From: Edolisoma coerulescens
Taxonomy: Eukaryota > Chordata > Aves > Passeriformes > Campephagidae
Direction: 5' to 3'
Assembly: GCA_013397115.1 (NCBI GenBank)
Contig: VWZW01004324.1
Location: 1,914,993-1,978,992, forward strand
Length of the DNA: 64,000 bases
Position numbers and translations under genes: made by a program. Below the pieces are notes generated by a model. That model saw only the letters and a program-made list of their open reading frames with translations. It searched no databases and had not been told where the DNA came from. Below are positions 25,551 to 38,229 of the stretch, one piece after another; the first letter of the stretch is position 1; each line of letters begins with the position of its first letter.

Positions 25551-25582
25551 GGGGGTTTATATGGGGAAGGCAGGGGGTGGGG
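25551..25582 (+). other. Canonical G-quadruplex motif antisense to the LTR
   Basis: G5 (25551-25555), 7-nt loop, G4 (25563-25566), 6-nt loop, G5 (25573-25577), 1-nt loop, G4 (25579-25582). This meets the G3+N1-7 rule. The first loop is the complement of the LTR TATA box. Confidence 0.7.
25556..25562 (-). promoter_or_regulatory. LTR TATA box
   Basis: ATATAAA on the minus strand, flanked by C-runs, about 200 bp from the U3 end and 65 bp before AATAAA. It fits an LTR promoter. Confidence 0.65.
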
Positions 25583-25764
25583 TGGAAAACAATCAGCCAA
25601 CGGGACACAGGTTATCACCATAAAGAAGCAAAGCACGTTGGGAGTGGCTCTTTTCCTCACCATAACCACGGTAGGTTGCTTATCTAGGGAGATTTGGCCC
25701 TCAGGCATCTCTCCTTCAGGGAAGTGCAAGGGGCTCTTGTCTTGAGGGCCCACAGCCCTCCCCA

Positions 25765-25770
25765 GGAACC
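25765..25770. repeat. Target-site duplication, right copy
   Basis: GGAACC, identical to 25296-25301. Confidence 0.85.
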
Positions 25771-28700
25771 AAGTCACAGATTTCTAGCTAGAGAAGATTA
25801 CAGGCACATGCAGTCAAGTATGACATCTGTTGGATTAAAGTATTTGTGAAATGCAGCAAAGGTGGTGAATTTGATTCAGTAGGCTTTGATGGTGCAGAGC
25901 TGCACAGGTCTTTGCACATGCACTAGTTCAACTTCAAACCTGACAGAGTTAAGATCTGACAAGACAACCTTGGATTTGTTTCCTCTGAGTTCATACCATT
26001 GGCTTCATTTTCCCCAAGAAACTTTCCTCACTGAAGAGGACCTCATCCACCTTCTCCCGTTAGATAATGCCTGGCCCCACAAATGTTTCCAATGTGCAAG
26101 GCAACGTACTCGTTCAAAGGCTGGGGCAAAATATTTATAGCAAGATCTGAAAGTTGAAATTATCCACTTATTTTTATTTATTAATCCTCATCTCAACCAA
26201 GCTGGTTTTGCACTTGGTTTTGCAGTTTGCTTTGTTTAATCCATGTCTCTGGCCAGTGCCTGCTTCTACTGGACTATGGGAACACCTCAAGTACATGTGA
26301 AAAGCAAAGGCAAGGTAGAGAGAGGCAATGTAATTTAAGGTCATATAGGAGGCTTGTATTCAACTCCCTGTTCTGCAATAGGTTTTGTAAATTCTGTGCT
26401 AACACTCTATCTACCGATTAACCTTGCTCTTTGAGCCAACCCTTGATTTCTTAGACTGAGTGCTGCTCAAAAGTGTTGCTTTTATTTCAAATATCTGTGA
26501 GTGAGCACTCATTTTAATTGAAATGGGAAAAGAAATTCAAGGATTTTCTCACAATTCATCTTTAAAGTGATTCTCAATTTCTTGAGGCCAAAGGAAGTAG
26601 AAAAAACATTAGACTTTTCTGCCTAAAATTTGCTTCTCAAATTCTGTCCTTTTACAGATAAAATACCCTTTGGTTCTCTTTTCTCTGCCACACAATGAAA
26701 AATTTCCTTAAGAAATCCTGTGTGTATTTTTTTTTCACCAGCCCCACATTCTTTTTGTCTTACACACCCTGGATTTAATGTGCAAAGACAGAGACACTTA
26801 TAAAACCTTGCTTTGGCACAGTAAAAATGGCAAATCACTGCAAAGTGGGCAGTAGATATTTTCCTTATGCAATAGCTGTAAAGGAGGCAAACTGTTATCA
26901 TCAGCACAAATGATGCAGTTGCCACCCTTGTTTAGAGTTCCTGAAACACAAACCTTTTCACCATCCCCCTATATTTCAGAGAGCCAGAGTCCTCTGCAGG
27001 AGCTATGGGCCCTACATAAAGATTTTTCTCAGAGGCTTTTGCAGCAATTCCAGAACAATTTGTGTCAGTGGAAATGCTGTGGTGGAATGAACACAGTGCT
27101 CCAGCCAGAGTCAGCACTTGAAGTTATGAGGACAAAAATAATTCTGGGGTTTCTCTGCCTCCAGCATAGAGAAGAAAGTGTCATGGGGAGGCAATTCTGA
27201 CTTTTTGCGTCTCCACTAAGTACAGACTGAGTCTTCAGCCTGCATGAGATGGGATGAATCCAAACCTTGCAGCTTTTGTGAGTGTAGTTATTAATCCTGT
27301 GTCCATCAGCTAGCTGAGAAATCCATGAAGTGGAAGGAAAGCTCTTTGTATCCCAGGTCTTGAAAAGAAAAGTAAATACTCTTGTGTACTTTAACTTATT
27401 TTCTAGATTCTAGAACAGGCTTCCTAGCCTTGGTTTCAAAGAAAAAGAGGAATATATTACAATGCACTGCTTAAATGTGTCCATATGTCTTATGCTGGTA
27501 CATTTTGGACCTGTTTGCCGACTCTAGTCATAATAGAAGGGAACAAAACTGTAAACATAACTAGGTTCTTCTAAGTGTAGTGAAAATTGTTGGTTAGATT
27601 AAAAAAAATTATTCTGTACATGCCCTTATCTATGGGAGAAGTAGAGAATTCACCCTGAAGAGGGCTCCTGTAGACACCTCAGACATGGGAAAGCTTCACC
27701 CACAGCTTGTGTCACGGGCAGAAATGAGACCCAGCCACAAGGTGCAGATGCCTCAGAAATCAGCTCTCAGGAGTACTGGTGTTCATGTTGATATGCTTTG
27801 GAGCAAAGGGAGATGTATAACATCTCTGTCTCCTGTCCTTAAATATGACCATATGCATCAGGACCTGCAGGTTAGGTCTTCTGAGAATATCTGGGTTTAA
27901 CAAAATGGCAATTGAAGTTGAGTTAGAGGGGTTCAATCCAAATGTGAATTTCCCAGCTTCCTCTGAATGTCTGCTGCCCTTGACTTTAAATCCACGGAAA
28001 CAATCTTGGGTTGCACCAGATCAACACAGGGTCAGGGAAAGCCTCACACATGGGTGGGCCCCTGAGCTGTGTGCATCCTGGCTAGCACAGTTTCAGCAAG
28101 TTACTTCCAATTCATTGATGCATATCGATTGAAGAGAAAATCTGACATGTGCCCTGCAGAACAGTTGCCTCTGTCTTTCCTACTCCCTTAACTTGTAGCC
28201 TTCTTTCTACAGAAATATTTCTCATAGCAACTTTTTCTAAGGGTTGTCCTTCTAAATTGGGCAGGAAAAGCCTACATAAGCACTAAACCAGTCATTTTCT
28301 GCAGCAAGTTCTGGCACTTTCCTCCAGCCAGAATTAGTATTATTATTTCTTGTTATATTTTCCCTAAGCTTTTCTTGGTTTGTGTTCCCAGATGTAAAAA
28401 TGCTGTCAAGCTGAGGGAACCCAACAAAACCCTGTTCTATGGCAAAGGAAGGACTAAATGCTGGCAGTGATGTCTGAGATGGGTTTGATACAGATGCTTT
28501 TAATCTGGTGTTTGGAAGAGCCCACAAACAAAACGGAACAAATCCCACAAAAGGAAAAAATGTCTCTTTAAACTGTGTGTAAAAACCTAAGAGCCAAACA
28601 GATGTGTGATGTACAAGTTATGAGCCATGGGTGAAACTTAAGAATTTAAAATTATTTAAAACTCTTGTAAATGTTCGAACTGTAGACTCAAGGATATTTA

Positions 28701-29970
28701 TATTTTGAATTTTGCTTCTTATACAAAGGATGAATTTTGTTTCAGACAGATTGTAAAGTCACCTCCTGGTTCACTAAGTCTGTTCCCATTGTGTTGGAGG
28801 AAAATATGCCATAAAAATGTATTTAGTAAATTTATTAAGTTCCACAATAATTCTGTTTATGCTTTGGGGTTTTTCCTATGGAAATTTCTTGAGATTAATT
28901 TCTCTGATAGATAGATTTCTTTTCTTTTAATTTCCAAGCTGACTGTATTCATGGCTGGTATGTATGTGATTCCCTCTTGAGTCAACAAAATCCTTCAGCT
29001 TAAATGTCTTTTTTCACTCCATAGTTCAGACCTACAGTTATAAGGAAAAAAAGTTGTATTCCTGATAATCTGTTTTATTGGAATGAGCAAAATGTTTTCC
29101 TGTCCATTCCCATTTGAATTTGCTTTGAAAATGTGTGGCTGGAATTGCACGCATATTCTCACGTTTTGGTATGGTAGCTTTAATCCCTCTTCATTTTTTC
29201 CTTGAAATATCACATCCCATAACAGTTTAGGACTGCATTATCCTTTCTCACAGTTGTAACATATTGGTTGTCTATAGTTCTCTTTTGACTGTATACACAA
29301 ACTATTTTGTCTCTCTTCCCTTAACCTCTATTCATGACAAATATTAGTGGTGTTTATTCCCAGCTGTGGGACCTTGCATTTATACTATTGCATTCCAGTC
29401 CATCTCTATTATTCCAGGTTCTCCTGTTCTCCTTGTATGATAGTCTTGTCTCATGCAGCATAAGCAGTGCCTTCTGCCCCCACATCAACAATTTCTCAGT
29501 TAAAATATTCTGTCTTGGGGATAATGATCTTTACTCCAATTTATTTGCTTTTCTCAAATTTACTTTTTATCATATTCTTTTGGTTTTTCTCCCAAAACAG
29601 CAAGTGAAGGTGTGCAAATCCTTATTTTTTCATTTCCCATTTTTCTCAGTTTAAATAATTTTCAAGGTAGCAGCTACATGCTAAATGTTGTCTGTTGTTC
29701 TGGAGAGTGTCACAGCACAATTGCACCTTCTTGTTGAACAAGCCTGTTTGTTCTCATAGATAGGGAATATCTATTTATCTAGACAAGGAAGGAGGAAAGA
29801 GAAGGACTTTGGAGCACCGGCTCTTGCAGCCTCTCCCCATGCAGAGCACATCAGGCTGCTTTCAAAGGGACTGTAAGAACATGCCTCTCACTCCAGGCCT
29901 TTATCCTGAGATTGTGGTGGGTACCTCTACTGGGATTCTTAAGAAATTATTCTTCATGAGTTCAGACCAC
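25771..29970. other. Unique non-coding sequence
   Basis: Moderately AT-rich throughout. Open frames of 60-106 codons occur on both strands (the longest at 29334-29654, +, rich in F and L, typical of T-rich DNA). No repeat family or domain recognised. Confidence 0.55.
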
Positions 29971-30260
29971 ACAATCATAAAATAATTTGGTTTGGAAGGG
30001 ACCTTTAGAGATCATCTAGTCCAGTGCCCCTGCCATCAGGTGGCTTGGAGCTCCATCCAATCTGACTTTGAATATGTCCCAGAGGGGTGGGGGTGGGTAT
30101 CTGCCACCTTTCTGGACAATCTGTTCCAGTGCTTTACCACCCTCATGGTAAAAAAAAAAAATCTTAATCTAGTCTAAATTGACCCTCCTGCAGTTTAAAA
30201 CCACTACCCTTTGTCCTATCACAACAGGCCCTGCTAAAAAGTTTGTTCCTAAGCATCTAA
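29971..30260 (-). mobile_element. CR1 LINE 3' end, older subfamily
   Basis: Plus-strand reading shows ACAATCATAAAATAATTTGG, then TTGGAAGGGACCTTTAGAGA, TCATCTAGTCCAGTGCCCCTG, CTGTTCCAGTGCTTTACCAC, and TTTGTCCTATCACAACAGGC near 30210. This is the minus-strand 3' part of a CR1 copy of a subfamily distinct from the 49.7-kb copy. A run of 11 As (30149-30159) and small deletions show decay. The right boundary is approximate. Confidence 0.92.
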
Positions 30261-33200
30261 AGATTATCACCGCGTGCTGGGATCCCAATATGTTGGTCAT
30301 ACGCTGCAATATCAAATTCCCATGAAGTTAGCTCTTTTTCATTTTCTTCCTATAAATTCTGTTCTTGTCATGGCACAGCTGTGTGTAAACATGCACCATG
30401 TTCCTGCCACATAAACGACACAAACATAACCCTGTCACCCTCTGATGCTCTGTCACCACTAACTTTCCATAAATCCAGCTATTGCTCATCATATTTTTAT
30501 ATGATATTTGGTTTCCTTCACTTCCTTCTTCCCATATTTTGCTCATTTCCAAGCATACACATGCATTGTCCCTGCTTTTCTTTTGGTTTGTGATACCACC
30601 CTAATTGAGCCTGAGACTGCCAGGTAGTTGTACAATGTCGAGAGCCAGTGCAACCCCTGGTGTGCTGCCAAAGCTTCTAGGTGTTACTGAGCTACAAGGA
30701 AAAGAGATAACGATGGTGTGGGAGGGAAGAAAAATGCATAGTGTGGACAAAATTTCCCTCTCTTTTGTATTAGCCTGAATCTGTGTTAAAAGTAGCAAAT
30801 GTAGGAAGAGTTTTTATGCTCATGTGGGAAACAAACTGAAAACCAGAAATTTTTGTGAGTTTGGGTTAGATGGCAGAGTACTGAATGGCTGCAAATATAT
30901 CTGGTGTTTAAATGAAGATGGTCCTGATGAATGCTCCACAGTATCAGCTGTATCGAGTACATTAACCTCACTGCAAGGGGGGATGTCGCAAACATACTGA
31001 GCCTCTTCTAAAAGCAGCTTCACTTAAGAGACAAACCATGTTATTGGAGGAAAAGATCTCTTTTATCACAGACTCAATCCAGCTTCCTGCTGAACCTGGC
31101 AGCTTCCTTTAGATAAACGACATGATCTGAAGGGATGGGAACCAGGTTGTGTGTTTGGAGTAGGAATGAGAGTGGCCTTCTTTCCCTGGAAACCCAAACC
31201 ACAGAGGAGTGATAGCGTGGGACACTCTGTCCTATTGGCATGGGTGTCCTATTGGTTTTTTTTTCTTATTTGCATGCACTGGGTATCTCGGTTGTCTCAC
31301 ATTCTGCTCTATCCACAGATAATGTTCTTATCCTTCTTTCTGCCTAATTCAGTCATTGTTTTTCCAATTCCTTACTGACTTTCCTGCCTGCAACTCCATA
31401 CAACACAGATGACTGGTACCACTGTAAAAGTGATAGCAGCGAGATAAGGATATAACTCCTGCAGACCTTTTCTGAGGTTAATATAGGTGTGAACCACAAT
31501 TTCTGGGAAGTCCTTGAAATAAAGTACACTGTGAGGTTCTTAAGTCATCTTCCCGCCTTTTTTTCAAAGGGTTTTGTGGCTGGCAGCCTCCTGTTAATCT
31601 GCTCTGTTTGAGCTCCAGCAACATACAAGCCAACAAAGGCAATTAAAGTCTGCAGTAATGATCAACTCTGGGAAATGATCGGCATGGATTAAAGCAAATC
31701 TAAGGGGTAATTGCTTGGCAACAAGTTCCATAACCCTGAGTGTTAAGTACAGGAGGGGACTTTGAAACCCTGGTAATTACATCAGAAAACCTGTTTGTAT
31801 AATGAACACTGTTCTTTTAGCTTGATTGAACTGAAAAAAAGTTATTCTTTTAAAAGAATCCAGTATTTTGTTTGCAGGAGATTTTATCTACCTGAGATAC
31901 TGCTACGACTTTATTGCCAAAATATATGGGTATATCACAATCTTTGATGTATGCAACCTTAGACAGGGAAGTGCTGCTCCTCTTTGCTGGTGAGAAGAGG
32001 AGGATATGGTACAAAGAGGCTTGGCCACACACCCAAATGGGCATAGGAAGTTTGTGGAAAGACTTCATTTGAACCAGATGGCAAGTCCTGAATATCCAAC
32101 TTCTAAATTTTCAGTTTTATTTGTGTCTGTTTGTGCTGTTATTGTTTTCCTGCATCTTTGCTTCTGGTAAGTATGAAGGGGAAACCTGTGGTCACCGTTA
32201 AACAGCACCGTGATTTATTGCTCTCTTATGCAATGTTTACTGTGCACCATCAAGGGAGTTGCTCACGAGGGTCACTAACATCATGCTGATAAAGAAAGGC
32301 ACAGCTTATGCCCTGAGAAGGGAGACAAAGTTTGTATTCAACCAAAAGTAGGAGGCAGAGGTGAGGAAGGAAGGAGGTTGATCCTTGTACAGATAGCCCG
32401 GCCCTCTGATCGTTCCCGTTCGGGTTCTCTGTGGAGTTTGGAGCTCATTCGCAGGCAGATTGAGGTGGAATGGCCATTGCCCCTTTTGCCAGGATCAGCT
32501 GGACAGGCACATTACAGAGATCAGGACAGCAGGAAGGTTTCTGGACAACCATCTTTGTGATATACACATGGCATCATAAGGGTGGTTTGGGTTTTTTGTT
32601 TGTATGTTTGGTTTTTTTTTCTTCAGCTGTCTTAAACTATGGGATAGAGGCAAATAATTTAATCTCTGAGATGTACTCATGCTCTGCCAGCATGGCGTTT
32701 GTATTTCCTGAGCCACTGGGTATTTGGAAGTAAACTCTTCCTCTGCTCTTCTGGTTCACTTTCGAAGAGATGATTTACGAGCAGTTGGATTAGCAGTGGA
32801 TGAGCTGGCATGTCACTATGTGTCATGTACCCCTAAATCACAATTTTAATAAAGAATTCTCAGGCACATGAATCTTATTTAGGCACACTGACATGAGTAA
32901 TATTTAAAGATTTGTGCACACTGGTTCTCAAATGGTTATGCATGGATTAGAAGGGCCCTCAGCTGAGGATTTTAATAAAATTTTCCTGTGTGGGAAAGGT
33001 TCAGATTAAATAAAGATGTGAAAGTGAACTTTATTATGTTTGGACCACAGTGAAGGTCCTCTAGCGTTGGAGAGCTAAGAACATCTTGCAGATCAGGGCG
33101 AGGTCCATGATTTTTAGTTCTCCACATGATGAACATCTAATATAGCCAAGGGAGATCGAGTCAAAGCAGTTAATAGAACTGGAAAGATGCAATTAAGAAT

Positions 33201-34978
33201 GTAGGAAACTAATGAAGTAAATTATGTCACCATCCTCATTAATTTGTTTGTCTAATGCTTTGCTGCATGTAAAGACATCTTCAGGTGAGCTGCCCAGATA
33301 CAGACATATACTTTGGTAGATACGCATTGGCTTTTGTGAATTCTGGCTCCAGAGTTTTGTTTTGTTTATTTTTTTGTTTCTCTTTCTGGATTTTTAAAAT
33401 CTTTTTGTCTGTTCTGTACATATTTAGGTGTCTGGGGTGATAATTAGGGACTTGTTGCTTTGGTCACTCAGTGAATAACAATTTGTGGGTTGGTTTGTTT
33501 GTTTTTGTCATTTGTTGTTTGGTTTTGCTTGTTTTGTTTGGTTTAATTGTTTTCTGTTTTTTAAACATTTTCCAAGCACTGTGTTCAGCTTCCCCAGGAG
33601 AAGCTGTTCCAGGAAACAAGCTACAATCTACTAATTTTCATAATCACAAAATGAATAGCTTGTTTGATGTTTTAAGTATCCCCATAGTTTTCCACAGCTG
33701 ATAATGTATTAAACCCAAGAGACAATGGTGGTGTGCATGTGAGGAAGCCTTCAATATGTATTAGTTAGAAATATTTTAAAGATATAAGGCCACTTGTAAA
33801 CAGTAATTTCTTTAACGATATTACAAGTAAATCTCCACATAATGAAAATAATTCCTCAGAGGTGTTTGGGTGGCATTTTTTATCCCTCTGTGGTTTCTTC
33901 ATCTGTAGCTCCAAAAGCAAATTTTTCACTGGCCTGGGTGATCTCTTGTAAAGGTTGTGCTTGAGCCACCCACCCCAAAAGTTGAACAGGATTCTTGTGA
34001 TAGCAGGAGCAGCAATTGTTCCTTGATGTTGTTATAGGTTGGAGTTTTACTGGTTGCATGCCAGCAGCAGGCTGTGTATGGGGAACAGCTAAAAGGTGAT
34101 ACACTTTCTCGTGGAGGAGTTTAAAGAGCAGAGAGAGAGAGAGATCAGACAAAAAAAAAGAAACTTGATCTTTGCTGAGGGCATGTGCAGATGAGAATTT
34201 TTCTTCCAAAATGAACTGATTGCCAGATCATTTGAGTTAATTCATGTATTAGATAAAGGCAACACAGATACTCTCAATGTTTATTCCAGGACTGAGGGGG
34301 GTCTGTGTTACCCTGTGGGAAGGGTAGCTCTAGCTCATTTTACTGTGCAAATGCTCTGTTGAAGTTAATACAGAAGGAAAACTTCCAGTTAGATGATATC
34401 CTATGAAGTATTTCTGGAACGTGTTGTCTCCCAGAAAATATTTTGCAGAGAACGCATTACCTACAGTAAAGTTTTGTATTATATAGTATCAAATTAGCCA
34501 CATTCTCCTAAAAAGAGATGTCCTGCTGCTGGTGCCTCCAGCTGTATGTTTCCCTTCTGCTCACACTGTATGTGATGTCAGGTGCTTGTAGCTCCTGGGT
34601 GAGCAAGCTCAGATCACAGTGCAGACAACCAGGGGACATTTTTCATGAGATCAGCAAGGCAAAGTGTCTCACCTGGCAGCCTCAGTTTCTCTGGGTGCAC
34701 TGCAGGTGGGTGGTGGGAGGATGTTGTCACTTGGAAGTGGGGACATGGTATCCTGTGTTCAGAGAGGGTTAGGTGTCAGGTGCAGCTCTGGCCACAGGGG
34801 TTCAGCTCTGTGTCTGTGTCTCAGCCACGGGCAGAGGGCAGCGATTTGTGAAGACTCTGGAAAAGCAAGTCCCCTTCTCATGGCGGGGGAAAACCTGTGA
34901 AATCCAGCCCTACCCACCTCATTTGGGAAATAAGAGGAGGGAAAGAGAAAGGCAAGAAATGGTGGGCACAGACCCAAG
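30261..34978. other. Unique non-coding sequence with T/G-rich tracts
   Basis: T/G-rich low complexity at 32588-32622, about 33357-33400 and 33485-33562; (GA)6 at about 34131-34142. 31620-31810 and 32820-33250 are AT-rich with ATTA cores. 34510-34970 is GC-richer with overlapping frames on both strands and no domain. Confidence 0.5.
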
Positions 34979-35040
34979 CTCTGGAGGGGCTTGTCCTTGG
35001 TCTAAAATCCTCTGGAGGTGCTTGTCCTTGGTCTAATATG
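34979..35040 (+). repeat. 31-bp tandem duplication, two copies
   Basis: Unit 1 (34979-35009) and unit 2 (35010-35040) both begin CTCTGGAGG and share CTTGTCCTTGGTCTAA. They differ at only a few positions. Two copies only. Confidence 0.9.
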
Positions 35041-38000
35041 ATGTGGAACAACTGAGATCCTTCGTGTAACCCTCTGAGAGGAGGGCAAGTCAATGAGATC
35101 CAGGCACAGGTCAACAGGCAGAAAGACTTGATAGGAATTTGAGATTTTGAAGTGCTGAATCCCTCCTAAAACCACTAACTTCTGGGAAGATAAGGTTGCT
35201 CAGCAAATTCTGGCCCAAGGGAAATTTTGTAGAAGAAGCACCATGGGCAAAGCAGCAGAAAATTCCAAAACCAGGGGGTGTTTATTGCTTTATAGTGGAG
35301 CCAAACAGGAAAGGGGGAAAAACTGAGAAGGAATAAGTAGCTTTATCTCAAGTCTTTCATCCAAATAGCTCTTTAAAATATACATTTGGAATTTTTTCCC
35401 CCCCAATGTATCTCCTTTGGCTTTATTTGATACTTCACTTTTTTTCCCATCTCAGTTTTATTTTAGTATCTCTTTTGCTAGTGGAAGAGAAGGAGAGATG
35501 TTCAGCTCAGGATTATTTTTCTTGATTTAGGCCGAGCAGGCTAATTGTATCCCTGGGATTATTGTAACTTTTTCAGACTTAATCTAGGAAAGTTTTTCCC
35601 CTGTATATGTATATATGACAAACATAGATGGCTGAATATCACATTAGTAAGAATTTCCTACTAGTGTACACCCTCTCCCTTCTCTCCCTATCATGTTATC
35701 GTTTTGTTAATTTGTGGAATCAATCAACTATTTTATAGAAACTGAAGATTATGATTAAGAGTATAATAAAGACAAATACTTTTAACTGCATCTTATTGGG
35801 AATCTTGGCAACTTTTCTTTCCTTGCTGTCATTAAACAGCCAGTGAGTCAAAAAGCCAAAATTGCACCTCAGCCTTTCACTTTAGCAATTAAAAATTCCT
35901 GAGTGAAATTATCCGTGTAAGATTAAAACCTCATATCTTAAAAAATACAAATATTCACTGCTGTCTAATCTTGTTTCAATATTGTGGTTAACATTTGGCC
36001 AGTACTTTTATCTTTCCTGGAAAAGTCTATTTATATCAATATTTTGGTATTTTAAGGAATATCAAATTACCTTTGTGTAAATTTCTACTTCACATTCAAA
36101 GGCATAGCACGAGGAATGCTAGATTTTTCTGTTGCAAAATTTTGGTGGAATAAAAGCTGTAAAATTTCTGTTGAAGTGTTAAGTTTTTCCTGAAAGTGTT
36201 CCTCTCTTCTTTCCTCTCTTCTATCTTAGCTACAGACTGGTGAGCCTCACTTCTAGGCTGAATGAATTTCCTTTGCATCTAGAAATGGCCCCATTTCTTC
36301 CTCCATTGCAGATAACAGCATCAAAAATGGCCTGGTAATACAATTTTTTTGTTTGGTGAGTAACCATTAGTCATCTCAGAAGGACCAGGGAATTAATCAG
36401 ATAGAATCCACACTTCCAGTTCTTGACTTGTATGAGAATGAGCAATATCGAGTCATAACCTCTTGACTTAGCGTGGTCAACTTCATCTGGACCAAACACA
36501 AGACCAAGAAGTTGACATCATCAGCTGTTTTTTAAGAGGCTTGTGTAAAATGAATTGGTGATTTTAGTGAAGCTGCTGAGACACCACAGAACCGGCAAGT
36601 TTTAATCAACTTAAAAGTAAATTAAAGGAATATTTCTCCCCCTACTGACTTAGCAATAAGAGGCATAAAAATGTCATTGAAATAATCCTAGGATAGCCTG
36701 CTAGCAATATTGATGTGAAATTCTGTATTTATAGAGGTGTAATATGTAGACATTTATTGAAGATAGGGAAGATTTTGAACCACAGACATAGATCATGTCA
36801 GAATATCCAACTGCGACAAAATAATGATGCTTGTGGCAGGTATCTGAAAGTGGTCATCAGCAAAGCCAAGACAGCATCAGAGCTGTGATCTTAACTTTTC
36901 CATTTTACTTTATTCCTCAGAGGAATGGCAGGAACATTAAAGTTAGTGGACCTGCCCCAGTGATGGATTTGCCTCACAGAGCACAAGAGCTGAATGCATT
37001 GTCACTTATTAGTCCAACTTTTGTCTCAGTTTTAGGAAGACAGGCATAAGAATGTGCATTAACTCCCCTCATTCTCAGATTAAATCATTGATATAAATTT
37101 GAAAGAACTGTTAAATTTATTGTTTTCAAACTGTATTTTTTCTATTACTGTAATTTGTAACCAGTAAGAAATAAAAAAAAAAAAAAGAAATCTCATCTTC
37201 TCAGGTTGACGCAAAGCTGTCACTTATAATTCAGGGAGATAGGATTAGTTTATTTATTTACAAATGTACAACCAGTTAATTAAGATTTATCTTATCTCCA
37301 TTTTAATAACAGCTGTGGTTCTACAGTCTGTGTTTATGATTAAGTGTGAACGTTCAGCAATCCTAGAATCAGAGAACAATTGGAATGGATGTCTTTGGGC
37401 CGGGCTGCTGATTTGAAGTGTCTTGAAAATGAGTTGCAATATTACCTTGCAAAATTATCATTTAAAAGCTTTGCCTTGGCATATGCTTGTGGTGTGTTAT
37501 AAAGAGAGTTATAACAAGAATGTTAAAATTTATCTAATTAGAGGGAGATCCCACATTTTCTAGAAAAAGATTTTCTGCCAATTTCTTTTTCAGAAAAATG
37601 TTATTTTGATTATATTTTCTATTTTAAATATAGAGAAGATTCAAAGAAATAGACTGATTTTTAAATGGGCAAAATCACAATACATAAAAGCAAAATTTCA
37701 CATTTCAGGTTACAACATGATTAGTGTTCAGAAATCCAAAATAAGACATTGGAGACTTGGGCTTGAAAAGTGTCCTTCCTTTTAGTAATACTAGTCTTAT
37801 GCTATTAATTATAGAGAAAGAATCTGTTAGCACATTGATAACCAACTAATGGAATCGATTGCTGCCTTGTTGAGAATTTGAGACCCTTTTGTCTTTTTAC
37901 AGCTTTAATCTCTAGGTACTTTCTGAAATCATGAAGGTAACCATCAGAGAAGTCTGTGTATGAAATGTTCCTTTCCAATGGCAGATTCTGTCCCATTCCA

Positions 38001-38172
38001 TGGACAGAACCACTTGGACAATAGAATCAAGAGCAAGGATCCTGTGAACAGGTCAGCAAACTCCTTGAGAATGGTTCGAAAAGTCCTACCATGTTAGATG
38101 AAATTGGGTTAAACTTTGGTTTCTGGTGTCTCATGTCGTTTCCATGAAGGGTGGGTGTCACTCCCCTTCTCT
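35041..38172. other. AT-rich unique non-coding sequence
   Basis: A14 run at 37173-37186. 36540-36720 and 37200-37345 carry several TTAAT/ATTAA and TTATCT cores. A loose CR1-like string near 37363 (TAGAATCAGAGAACAATTGG) is too short to call. Open frames are at most 72 codons. Confidence 0.55.
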
Positions 38173-38229
38173 TGGTTAAGTTTGGACTTGATGATCTCAA
38201 AGATCCTCTTCAACCTAAGATTCTGTGAC
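38173..38229 (+). mobile_element. CR1 LINE extreme 3' end (fragment)
   Basis: About 55 bases: TTGGACTTGATGATCTCAAAG, then ATCCTCTTCAACC, then AAGATTCTGTGA. This matches the last segment and one octamer of a CR1 copy on the plus strand. Upstream homology is not visible. Confidence 0.7.

Larger units (their letters stand above)
25302..25764 (-). mobile_element. Solo LTR, ERVK-like, minus strand
   Basis: A 463-bp long terminal repeat. Boundaries are fixed by a perfect 6-bp target-site duplication (GGAACC) on both sides and by TG...CA ends; on the minus strand it begins TGGGGAGGGC and ends GCAACA. Read on minus, it has U3 of about 200 bp, a TATA box (ATATAAA, complement of 25556-25562), a poly-A signal AATAAA (complement of 25486-25491) about 65 bp further on, and a U5 of about 160 bp. 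No gag, pol or env remains on either side and no second LTR is adjacent, so this is a solo LTR left by recombination between two LTRs. The intact duplication suggests a fairly young insertion. Its CpG content is above that of the flanks. The exact family cannot be named without a library search. Confidence 0.88.

Noticed and set aside
37363..37400. CR1-like string TAGAATCAGAGAACAATTGG
   Set aside because: Too short and no continuation of CR1 homology on either side.
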